DNA of 15,290 nucleotides from Candidatus Acidianus copahuensis. GTDB lineage: Archaea; Thermoproteota; Thermoprotei_A; Sulfolobales; Sulfolobaceae. The notes beneath the pieces are model-generated. The model made no database searches. It was not told where the DNA came from and saw nothing but the letters and a program-made list of their open reading frames with translations. The translations under genes and the position numbers were made by a program. Positions within the stretch are counted from its first letter, which is position 1. Each line of letters opens with the position of its first letter. Location of the stretch: NCBI RefSeq assembly GCF_000632495.1, contig NZ_JFZT01000050.1, positions 1 to 15,290 of the forward strand, given 5' to 3'. Positions 1 to 6,082 of the stretch are shown in pieces.

Positions 1-4
1 AGTA

Positions 5-415
5 TTATCTATTGTTTGATGTAGTAGGATTCAAATGTAATATATTATTTCCGATTAATGCGCTTATCTTTTTACCATTATATACTAAAATAAGTTCATC
101 ACTATTCTTTACTTTTCTATTGCTAACTAAAACTAGAATACTTCTTCCTAGTTCTCTTTTAAGTCTAATTATATTTCCTATCCTCAGATTACCTTTTTTT
201 GTAGAGATAGACTTAAGATCTTTTGTCAGTTCTACAAAGGAATCTGGATCACTAACCTTAAACACTTCATCATTTCCTAGCTTTAATATGCTTCCATCAT
301 CTATCAGAAAAGTTACATCCACGTCCCTAAATTTATACAGTAAGCTTTCAACGAACTTCCGTAAGCGCGAGTACTCTATGCTTGAGTTAAGATCCATCGC
401 GATTAGCAGTTTCAT
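5..415 (-). CDS. Small conserved-looking protein of unknown function
   Basis: Encodes 136 residues from the ATG whose first base is 415; a GTG three codons upstream (424) is also in frame. I prefer the ATG because a TATA-like box on the minus strand (about 437-445) is centred 26 bases from it, the spacing expected for a leaderless mRNA. The protein alternates short hydrophobic strands and helices: LLIAMDL near the N-terminus, VTFLID at about residues 34-39, and SILVLVSN at about 91-98. This could be a small alpha/beta fold, and the D-x-N-S-S after the first strand weakly recalls the metal site of von Willebrand A domains, but that is only an impression. There are no membrane segments or cysteine motifs. 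I do not recognise the family. The opposite-strand reading frame here is a low-complexity shadow. Confidence 0.7.
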   Translation of the reverse strand: MKLLIAMDLNSSIEYSRLRKFVESLLYKFRDVDVTFLIDDGSILKLGNDEVFKVSDPDSFVELTKDLKSISTKKGNLRIGNIIRLKRELGRSILVLVSNRKVKNSDELILVYNGKKISALIGNNILHLNPTTSNNR

Positions 416-435
416 ATCGATCACTATAGATTAAT

Positions 436-446
436 CCTTATATACT
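436..446 (-). promoter_or_regulatory. TATA box of the 5-415 gene
   Basis: On the minus strand this reads approximately AGTATATAAGG, centred about 26 bases before the ATG at 415. The spacing supports a leaderless transcript and the ATG rather than the upstream GTG. Confidence 0.5.
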
Positions 447-528
447 TTCCTATTCTTTCAATTAATCAAACCCTCTGTTAAAATGATTTACTAATTAGTA
501 TAAGTAGGAAATAATTTAAAATTAGGCG

Positions 529-613
529 TGCGGGGAGTGGGACTTGAACCCACGCAGGTCTTCACCAGCAGGGCCTAAGCCTGCCCCCTTTGACCAAGCT
601 CGGGCATCCCCGC
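529..613 (-). tRNA. tRNA-Leu (anticodon UAG)
   Basis: A complete 85-base type II tRNA on the minus strand. The acceptor stem pairs GCGGGGA (607-613) with TCCCCGC (530-536), and A at 529 is the discriminator base. The D arm has CCC/GGG. The anticodon stem GCAGG/CCTGC closes the loop CTTAGGC, so the anticodon is UAG (575-577), reading leucine CUA. A long variable arm with a GGT/ACC stem is present, as expected for leucine, and the T arm is GTGGG-TTCAAGT-CCCAC. There is no intron, and the CCA end is not encoded, so it must be added by CCA-adding enzyme. Confidence 0.97.
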
Positions 614-633
614 ACATTAATTTATTCAAGATG

Positions 634-646
634 CATATATAAAAAA
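634..646 (-). promoter_or_regulatory. TATA box of tRNA-Leu
   Basis: The minus strand reads TTTTTTATATATG, centred about 26 bases upstream of the tRNA 5' end at 613. It directly abuts the UPF0147 stop codon (647-649), so the tRNA promoter occupies the 33-base gap between the two genes. Read-through from UPF0147 could also reach the tRNA. Confidence 0.6.
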
Positions 647-916
647 CTAGTCCTTTACAGTTTCGAGTATTGAAACTACGTTCCAAATAGATATCCTAGT
701 ATGCACAGGCATGTTAGGGTCTTGGCTAATCTCCTCTAATATTCCTATAGCATTAGCTGCCCTAACACCTGCACTTAATCCTTGGTCCTGAAGATTTCTT
801 ATTGCATCTGTTGCGGCTCTCCTTATATTTCTTGGAACACTAGTATCGTTAACTATTTTCTGAAGCAATATAACAGCTTGTTTAATTTTGGCTTCATTGT
901 CGTAAAGTGTAGCCAT
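647..916 (-). CDS. UPF0147 family protein
   Basis: An 89-residue, all-helical soluble protein that I recognise as the archaeal UPF0147 family. The family is small, widely conserved in archaea and without an assigned biochemical role. Characteristic segments are KIKQAVILLQKIVNDTSVPRN near the start, the central NIRRAATDAIRNLQD and the C-terminal VHTRISIWNVVSILETVK. The spaced helices resemble HEAT-like pairs, which is inference. The length is typical. The ATG at 914-916 is supported by a GGTGA Shine-Dalgarno sequence on the minus strand (923-927) with 6 bases of spacing, so this mRNA probably has a short leader. It is divergent from the p27-like gene. Confidence 0.88.
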   Translation of the reverse strand: MATLYDNEAKIKQAVILLQKIVNDTSVPRNIRRAATDAIRNLQDQGLSAGVRAANAIGILEEISQDPNMPVHTRISIWNVVSILETVKD

Positions 917-922
917 TTTGGG

Positions 923-927
923 TCACC
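923..927 (-). promoter_or_regulatory. Shine-Dalgarno site of the UPF0147 gene
   Basis: GGTGA on the minus strand, complementary to the 3' end of archaeal 16S rRNA, 6 bases before the ATG at 916. It fixes the start and indicates a leadered transcript. A TATA-like AAATAAAT (about 956-963) lies at the right distance to start such a leader. Confidence 0.55.
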
Positions 928-974
928 AGCTATATTTTTTAGTTGTACTCATTAACATTTATTTTGGGTATAAT

Positions 975-1322
975 ATGTCTGAGGGATCTGTTAAGAAAGC
1001 TGCAGAACTTCTACGTCAAGGAGCAGTAATGTTAACTGATTCATGTCCAATATGTAATTATCCTCTTTTTAGGACAAAGAGTGGTGATGTAGTATGCCCT
1101 ACTCATGGGAAGGTTTACTTAGTTAAAAATGACGAGGAAGAAGCAAGAGTTAAGCGGGATATAGCGTTAGACTCTACAGAAAGTATACTTATCGATGGTT
1201 TATTTACAGTGGCAAAAAAAGTTAAGGACGATCCTATGGATACTGACGCAATAGTTCAAGTAATAAGATATTTAGATGCTATTGAAAGACTCAGGAAAAT
1301 AAATCCAAAACAGCATCAGTAG
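975..1322 (+). CDS. Autoantigen p27-like zinc-ribbon protein (UPF0148 type)
   Basis: 115 residues from the ATG at 975. An in-frame ATG at 918 would add a hydrophobic 19-residue tail that runs through the divergent promoter region, so I reject it. The protein starts with a helix, then has a zinc-ribbon: Cys24-x2-Cys27 (CPIC) and Cys41-x2-His44 (CPTH). The rest is a charged helical C-terminus. This matches the Sjogren's syndrome/scleroderma autoantigen 1 (p27) family, called UPF0148 in archaea. Its archaeal role is unknown; small zinc-ribbons of this kind often bind nucleic acid or protein partners. Its last 32 bases overlap the end of the convergent thymidylate kinase gene. Confidence 0.85.
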   Translation: MSEGSVKKAAELLRQGAVMLTDSCPICNYPLFRTKSGDVVCPTHGKVYLVKNDEEEARVKRDIALDSTESILIDGLFTVAKKVKDDPMDTDAIVQVIRYLDAIERLRKINPKQHQ

Positions 1323-1851
1323 CTTTTTTAGTTAGCGTTTCTGCAGTCTCCGTAGCATCTAGAATTATGGTTTTCCCGTCATTAGAAAGTTCTATATATT
1401 TTTTCCTTATTTTTCCTAGAAGATTTATCTTTTCGGAAAAATTAAAACTATCGTTCTTTTTTATCCTCTTTAGAGCTATTTCCTCAGGTAGATCTAGGAG
1501 AATTGTTAGTTGAGGTTTTGGAAACTTTTCATTGACACTTATAATCCATTTATCATCTAATCCCATTGTAGACTGGTAGGCTATTGTGGAGTAAATATAC
1601 CTATCTAAAATTATTATTTTTTCATTTCTTGTTGATATCCAGCTAAGATGTATTGCTCTATCAGCTGCAAACAATAAAGTTAGTACTACTGGATCTTTCC
1701 ATCCCTGTATTCTGATCATTTCAGTGATTTCTTTGGTAAAAGGTTCATGAGTGCTTAACGCTGAAATACCTCTATTATTAAGCTCTTTCTCCAGACTATT
1801 TGCTAAAGTGGTCTTACCTGAACCATCTATTCCTTCTATGGCTATTAGCAT
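1291..1851 (-). CDS. tmk: Thymidylate (dTMP) kinase
   Basis: 186 residues. The enzyme phosphorylates dTMP to dTDP with ATP, the step feeding dTTP synthesis in the cytoplasm. The P-loop GIDGSGKTT is at residues 7-15, followed by THEPF (34-38), AADRAIHL (62-69) and the DRYxYSTIAYQ signature (83-93). The usual REPG dTMP-contact motif reads HEPF, a divergence also expected in archaeal forms. The length is slightly short for the family (about 190-215), mostly in the C-terminal helices. It is the last gene of a three-gene operon, and its ATG overlaps the end of the Clp1-like gene by 7 bases. Its 3' end overlaps the convergent p27-like gene by 32 bases. Sulfolobales can carry more than one tmk; which copy this is cannot be told. 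Confidence 0.93.
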   Translation of the reverse strand: MLIAIEGIDGSGKTTLANSLEKELNNRGISALSTHEPFTKEITEMIRIQGWKDPVVLTLLFAADRAIHLSWISTRNEKIIILDRYIYSTIAYQSTMGLDDKWIISVNEKFPKPQLTILLDLPEEIALKRIKKNDSFNFSEKINLLGKIRKKYIELSNDGKTIILDATETAETLTKKATDAVLDLFS

Positions 1852-2891
1852 CTCCTTATCCTTATTCTTGACTCTTCATATTCTTCATTTAAGCGTATTG
1901 ATCCAAGGATTATTCCATCAAAGTCGTCAACTGGAGTAGAAATTGATATCATGTCCTCATTAATTTCTCTCAATATACCTGCACCAACTACTTCACCAGA
2001 CTTTAAAATTCCTAAAAGAGCACCAATAATACTTGGTTCAAAATAAACATCGATACAATCTTTGTCTTGAAATGGTTGTATCATTTCATGAAAATTAATG
2101 AATATGTTATCGGCTATCTTTTTACCTAAAATCTCTCTAGGATCAATTTTCTTTGTTAATGCCTTTGAAAAGTATTCCTTAAATTTCTCTTTTCTGTATT
2201 GTTTCCTTGCATATCTATCCTTGTTGAGTATAACAGGAATTTTCCTGATATTGATTATTCTATTCCTTAATCTTTGAGGGAAAAAATCATTTAATTTTAT
2301 ATCAAATGATATAATATAATCTGGGGAATTCTCATTAATTATCTGTAACTTATGTAAAAAAGCCCGATAACCATTTATCCATCCATCAGTATCTATTATT
2401 ATCAAATTACTTTTTGCTACGTTAACCAAGTAAGATATAAGCTCTGCATGGAGATTTGGATTGGAGGACGGAGTTATGTCACCGAAGAACTTTATTTTCC
2501 GTATTATACCTGAACTGGATAAAAAGCCTGGTATAAAAAGGCTTGACTGTCCTACGTCCGAATCTATTATTGTCCCAGACTTATTTTTTTCTAAAAGAGT
2601 AAACGCGAAATATGTTTTCCCAGAGTCAGAAGATCCTATTAATATAGCCTTTCCGCCTGATTTAGCCACTTCTTCAGCCACTTCTTCCCATCCGAGATGG
2701 GGAGTTTTAGTTATGATCTCACATGTTGATATATCTAGATCTGCAGAACTTTTGGTAGATATCGTAAATGTACCGTAAGATACTTCTTCAGAATCAAGAA
2801 TTTCTTTTCCTCTTATAAATATTCTTCCATTTTTTACTAATATTCTACATGGACCACGTATTATTATATCCTCATCCTTAGTAACTATCAT
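1845..2891 (-). CDS. Clp1/Grc3-type polynucleotide 5'-hydroxyl kinase
   Basis: 348 residues. Family members transfer the ATP gamma-phosphate to RNA or DNA 5'-OH ends; eukaryotic Clp1 acts in tRNA splicing and mRNA 3' processing, and the Pyrococcus enzyme is an active kinase of similar size. Visible here are a beta-rich N-terminal part (residues 1-65), the P-loop GSSDSGKT (86-93), the Walker-B-like DSDVGQSS (110-117), FGDITPSSNP (about 136-145) and a strand ending in DTDGWINGY (about 167-175). These are the hallmark Clp1 blocks in the right order. A small beta-rich C-terminal domain follows. It overlaps the upstream RNase H-like gene by 4 bases (ATGA) and the downstream tmk by 7, so the three are translated as a unit. 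Confidence 0.9.
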   Translation of the reverse strand: MIVTKDEDIIIRGPCRILVKNGRIFIRGKEILDSEEVSYGTFTISTKSSADLDISTCEIITKTPHLGWEEVAEEVAKSGGKAILIGSSDSGKTYFAFTLLEKNKSGTIIDSDVGQSSLFIPGFLSSSGIIRKIKFFGDITPSSNPNLHAELISYLVNVAKSNLIIIDTDGWINGYRAFLHKLQIINENSPDYIISFDIKLNDFFPQRLRNRIINIRKIPVILNKDRYARKQYRKEKFKEYFSKALTKKIDPREILGKKIADNIFINFHEMIQPFQDKDCIDVYFEPSIIGALLGILKSGEVVGAGILREINEDMISISTPVDDFDGIILGSIRLNEEYEESRIRIRRC

Positions 2892-3436
2892 GTAGTTGCC
2901 CTTAGGGCTATTAGAAATCCTGCCCTAACATCTTTATCCTTAATGTTTACATAGTGGTTTTTTGTACTTGTCCGTGTTTCATCCACTTTCTTTATAAATG
3001 GATATCTTAAACTAAGTAGCTTATACACAAGCTCTCCATACTTGTTTCCAGTACCTATGCCTATGTAAAGCCTTTTATAAGGATATCTCGATAAAATTTC
3101 CTCTATTACGTCTTCTATTCCAGAAATATTAGCTCTATCTTCTTCTAATATTTCTCCATCTCCTATAGTTACTACTGTAAGGTCAGGAGAATTTGTGTCT
3201 ATTCCCACTAGTAATTCATTAAATTCTCTCTTTCCTCTGACAAGACATACTGCTTTAGCAACTGTATTATCTATTTCTTCTTCATTTTTTATAAAGATAT
3301 TTGCAGACTGTTCATAATCAGAAATTAATATATCACTGTTATCAGAAATTTTTATATCCTTTTTCCTTAGTTCCTTGATGAGTTTAATATATAGCCTAGG
3401 ATCTTTAATCCTTACAGCTATTTTTTTATTATCCAC
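2888..3436 (-). CDS. Predicted RNase H-fold nuclease-like protein (YqgF/RuvC-like)
   Basis: 182 residues with no family name I can attach with certainty. The C-terminal two thirds carries a pattern typical of YqgF/RuvC-type RNase H folds: strand LLVGIDTN with Asp80, then a second strand, YIGIGTGNKYG (124-134), VDETRTS (151-157, like VDERLTS of YqgF) and DVRAGFLIALRA (169-180, with Asp169). The acidic residues fall where the metal-binding catalytic set would be (Asp80, Glu153, Asp169). The first 70 residues form an extra alpha/beta part without clear motifs. It is first in the operon with the Clp1-like kinase (4-base overlap) and tmk. A nuclease or resolvase-like activity is inference; an inactive structural role is possible. 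Confidence 0.6.
   Translation of the reverse strand: MDNKKIAVRIKDPRLYIKLIKELRKKDIKISDNSDILISDYEQSANIFIKNEEEIDNTVAKAVCLVRGKREFNELLVGIDTNSPDLTVVTIGDGEILEEDRANISGIEDVIEEILSRYPYKRLYIGIGTGNKYGELVYKLLSLRYPFIKKVDETRTSTKNHYVNIKDKDVRAGFLIALRATT
3420..3430 (+). promoter_or_regulatory. TATA-like box of the RadA-paralogue gene
   Basis: The run ATTTTTTTATT, centred about 22-25 bases before the ATG at 3446, lies inside the first codons of the divergent RNase H-like gene. It fits a leaderless start. Confidence 0.45.
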
Positions 3437-3445
3437 AATAATTAT

Positions 3446-3981
3446 ATGGGAATAGTGGGATATAAGCGTTACAAGATTAGCGATTTTATATTTGAAAGAG
3501 GTAATTTTATTTCGCTATATGGTGCTTCTGGATCGGGTAAAACAGTAACTGCTCTTCAAGTTATAAAGGATTCAGAAACAGGACTTTTTATTTCAACTAA
3601 CGGTTCAATTTATCGTGAAAGGGTAAAGACAATGAATATATCGAAAGCTTTTTTTATTGAAGTTGGAGGAATATTGGAACTTCTAAATGCAGTTATGAGA
3701 GCTATATCTATGGAATTGCAGCCAATAATTGTAGATGATATAAACACTTATTATAGAATTTCCGGTAAGTCTAATGATCTTTTATATCCATTATCATTAT
3801 TGAAGGAGTACTCGAAATATGCTAAGGTTCTTATTTTATGGCAGATGTCATTTAATAATAGAGTAAGCGGGGAGAAATTTATGCGTTATTTTTCCGATGA
3901 CATTTTAAGGATTACGAAGACTTACATAATAGGTAACATGAGGAGGATTAAGATTTGTATAACTAATAAAGGTGTTGATGT

Positions 3982-3991
<10 letters not shown>
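3446..3991 (+). CDS. RadA/RadB-like RecA-superfamily ATPase (RadA paralogue)
   Basis: 181 residues: a bare RecA-type ATPase core without the N-terminal helix-hairpin-helix domain of RadA. Walker A is GASGSGKT (residues 26-33); Walker B is PIIVDDI (93-99). Strands and spacing then follow RadA/KaiC-type ATPases, with ILILWQMS near residue 133 at the usual fourth-strand position. Sulfolobales encode several such RadA paralogues, some shown to bind single-stranded DNA and modulate RadA in recombination and repair. Which one this is cannot be settled here. The ATG at 3446 is 9 bases from the divergent operon start. The 3' end overlaps the carS start by 10 bases. Confidence 0.8.
3458..3467 (-). promoter_or_regulatory. 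TATA box of the RNase H-like / Clp1 / tmk operon
   Basis: The minus strand reads GCTTATATCC, centred about 26 bases upstream of the ATG at 3436. It lies within codons 5-8 of the divergent RadA-like gene, consistent with a leaderless mRNA. Confidence 0.5.
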
Positions 3992-4482
<491 letters not shown>

Positions 4483-4490
4483 CTTAATAT

Positions 4491-4826
4491 ATGCCTAATC
4501 CAAGAAAACTTTACACACAAGTGGTTAGTAGCTATGTCCTTATAATTCTTGTATTTCTTATTATGCTTGGTATAATGGGAATTCTTGCAATACCTTACTA
4601 TATCTCGCCTATCACATATTCTAATGGTGGTACCCCAGCCGGAGTAGGAGATTTGATTCTTAGTATTATGGTAGTTGCAATATTCCTAGCAGGAGTTTTC
4701 CTATTAGAGAGAAGACAATTGGAATTTGGATCTTTACTTGTTGTAATAGGCTTAATAGTCATAACAGTTCTAGTCTGGGAACTATATGGATTTGGAGAAA
4801 TTTCAAATATTTATCATGGAATTTAA
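4491..4826 (+). CDS. Small membrane protein of unknown function
   Basis: 111 residues with three predicted membrane segments: about 14-37, 53-72 and 79-98. A short glycine-rich loop (NGGTPAGVGD) follows the first segment, and a basic stretch ERRQ lies between the second and third. A basic N-terminus (NPRK) suggests that end is cytoplasmic. I do not recognise a family. It starts 8 bases after the carS stop and is probably in the same transcript. A TATA-like TTAAAAATA around 4456-4464 could also give it its own leaderless promoter. It ends 4 bases from the convergent gene at 4831. A role near lipid synthesis is suggested only by position. Confidence 0.7.
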   Translation: MPNPRKLYTQVVSSYVLIILVFLIMLGIMGILAIPYYISPITYSNGGTPAGVGDLILSIMVVAIFLAGVFLLERRQLEFGSLLVVIGLIVITVLVWELYGFGEISNIYHGI

Positions 4827-4830
4827 AAAA

Positions 4831-5373
4831 TTATGAAATAAGCTTGGCGTAATCTACGTCGAGTAGCTTTGCATTCTCTTTAGTATATAATTTTCCTAAT
4901 ATTTTTACTTTTCCAGGGATTGTTGTTACCTCAATATTCCATTGCATTAAAAACCTTGATAATTCTTCAATTAGTTCACGTTTATTTTTAACAACTATTG
5001 GTACATCATGTATTATTAGGATTTTTTCCAGATCATTCTTAAATCCATAGAGTATTATATCAGTAGTTATTCCTTTTAATTCAGCTATCTTCCTAGCCTT
5101 TATTCCGAGGACTATATCTCTACAGTCCCTTAATGAATACCATTTACCATCTGTTGAAGTACTAACTTTGAACCTATAACCTACCTGGAAATCATTTTTA
5201 TGCAGTAAGGGAGAACGTATAAATACTAATTCTCTAAGTTTTGTACCATATTCATTGGTTGAAACAAATTCTGGATAACTGTCAGCAAATTGTGGAATAA
5301 ACTTTGTTGTCGTCAATACAAATCGGCTTTCTGGTGTCAAGATAGATGTTATATCTCTTCCCAGGAGCTTCAT
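4831..5373 (-). CDS. Hypothetical soluble protein
   Basis: 180 residues, unrecognised. The sequence is mixed alpha/beta with no membrane segments and a single cysteine (RDCRD). Notable stretches are an RFVLTTTKFIPQFADSYPEF segment near the start, a basic LGIKARKIAELKG helix, strands KILIIHDVPIVVKN, then a helix-strand end ELSRFLMQWNIEVTTIPGKVKILGKLYTK that could be a small C-terminal domain. The ATG at 5373 is supported by a minus-strand TATA box GATTTAAAAAC (5394-5404) centred 26 bases upstream, implying a leaderless single-gene transcript. Its long upstream gap and convergent downstream neighbour suggest it stands alone. No function is proposed. Confidence 0.75.
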   Translation of the reverse strand: MKLLGRDITSILTPESRFVLTTTKFIPQFADSYPEFVSTNEYGTKLRELVFIRSPLLHKNDFQVGYRFKVSTSTDGKWYSLRDCRDIVLGIKARKIAELKGITTDIILYGFKNDLEKILIIHDVPIVVKNKRELIEELSRFLMQWNIEVTTIPGKVKILGKLYTKENAKLLDVDYAKLIS

Positions 5374-5393
5374 GTGATAGTATTGTATTAACA

Positions 5394-5404
5394 GTTTTTA
5401 AATC
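5394..5404 (-). promoter_or_regulatory. TATA box of the 4831-5373 gene
   Basis: The minus strand reads GATTTAAAAAC, centred about 26 bases before the ATG at 5373; leaderless geometry. Confidence 0.55.
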
Positions 5405-5484
5405 TTTCATTGATTTGAGTTTAAATCTGTATGATCTATAACTTGAGATTTTATTTTATTTAAATAGTTCACAATAAAAGCGTT

Positions 5485-5511
5485 ACATTTTAACGTTGAT
5501 TGTTAAAATGT
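5485..5511. repeat. Perfect 10-bp inverted repeat
   Basis: ACATTTTAAC (5485-5494) and its exact reverse complement GTTAAAATGT (5502-5511) are separated by 7 bases. It lies in the gene-free stretch, roughly 110 bases upstream of the 4831-5373 gene start and far from the AbrB-like gene. It could be a dimeric-regulator site or an RNA hairpin; no T-tract follows, so a terminator is unlikely. Confidence 0.6.
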
Positions 5512-5835
5512 TATACTTAGAAAATCAAAAGTTACATAAAATATAATTAACAATTAAGGTTTCTAGTTAAAAAGATTTCATCGACTGAAACATATAGAAC
5601 GTACATATTGTCAAATAATTTGTTTAGTTTCTAATTATTCATGTTGAAGCAATCATATCAATAATCCTAGGAGTGAAATCTAAACATTGAATATGAAATA
5701 TAGTTAATGGAAATTTTAAAAAGGTGATTTATCTAAACTTTTTTTAAAAAATTTTTTTATATTTTATTTAAATTATTAATACTTCTTATATGAGATGTAA
5801 GTAAGTCATTTATAGCAAGAGGAGTAGAGTATTGA

Positions 5836-5850
5836 CAAAAATTTATATAG
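5836..5850 (+). promoter_or_regulatory. Likely promoter of the AbrB-like gene
   Basis: A strong TTTATATA box (5842-5849) preceded by an A-rich BRE-like CAAAAA predicts a start near 5872 and a leader of about 50 bases. A weaker TTTAATAA (5885-5892) is an alternative, giving a leader of about 10 bases. GAGG at 5915-5918 would serve as Shine-Dalgarno for either. Confidence 0.5.
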
Positions 5851-5922
5851 AAGAATAAAGAGACAATTAACAACAGAATAAAGATTTAATAATCCGCTTT
5901 AATCAAATACATATGAGGAAAA

Positions 5923-6078
5923 ATGGTATCAGAAGATATTGTAAAAGTAAGTAGAAACTATCAGGTAACAATACCGGCAAAAATTAGGCAAAGATTTCAA
6001 GTTAAGGAAGGAGATTTAGTTAAAGTCGTGTATGATGATAAAGAGAGAGTAGTTAAGATAGTAGTGACTAGTAGATAA
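5923..6078 (+). CDS. AbrB/SpoVT-type swapped-hairpin DNA-binding protein (51 aa)
   Basis: A 51-residue protein. Residues 6-50 form one AbrB/MazE-like swapped-hairpin domain: VKVSRNYQVTIPAKIRQRFQ, then VKEGDLVKVVYDD and a final strand VVKIVVTS. The N-Y-Q-V-T-I-P-A-K-I-R core is the family hallmark. Such proteins dimerise and bind DNA either as transcription factors or as the antitoxin of a VapB/MazE-type pair. No toxin gene (PIN or MazF) is adjacent: upstream is empty and downstream is the convergent aconitase, 4 bases from the stop. So a stand-alone regulator is more likely, by inference. GAGG (5915-5918) precedes the ATG by 4 bases. Confidence 0.87.
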   Translation: MVSEDIVKVSRNYQVTIPAKIRQRFQVKEGDLVKVVYDDKERVVKIVVTSR

Positions 6079-6082
6079 CTTT

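Larger units (their letters stand above)
5374..5841. other. Long gene-free AT-rich intergenic stretch
   Basis: No open frame longer than about a dozen codons with a start is seen on the plus strand. The stretch holds the promoter of the 4831-5373 gene at its left end, a perfect 10-bp inverted repeat (5485-5511) and homopolymeric T/A tracts around 5738-5765. I see no tRNA or C/D-box RNA. It is unusually long for this compact genome segment. Confidence 0.6.

Noticed and set aside
12..434. 140-codon frame antisense to the first gene
   Set aside because: Its translation is low-complexity leucine/serine/phenylalanine typical of a shadow frame; the minus-strand gene has a well-placed TATA box.
918..974. 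Longer start for the p27-like gene adding 19 hydrophobic residues
   Set aside because: It would cover the divergent promoter and the UPF0147 Shine-Dalgarno region; family members start near the MSEGSVKK helix.
5738..5765. T7-A6-T7 tracts as an intrinsic terminator
   Set aside because: No gene ends near it on either strand; homopolymer runs in AT-rich DNA can self-pair without function.
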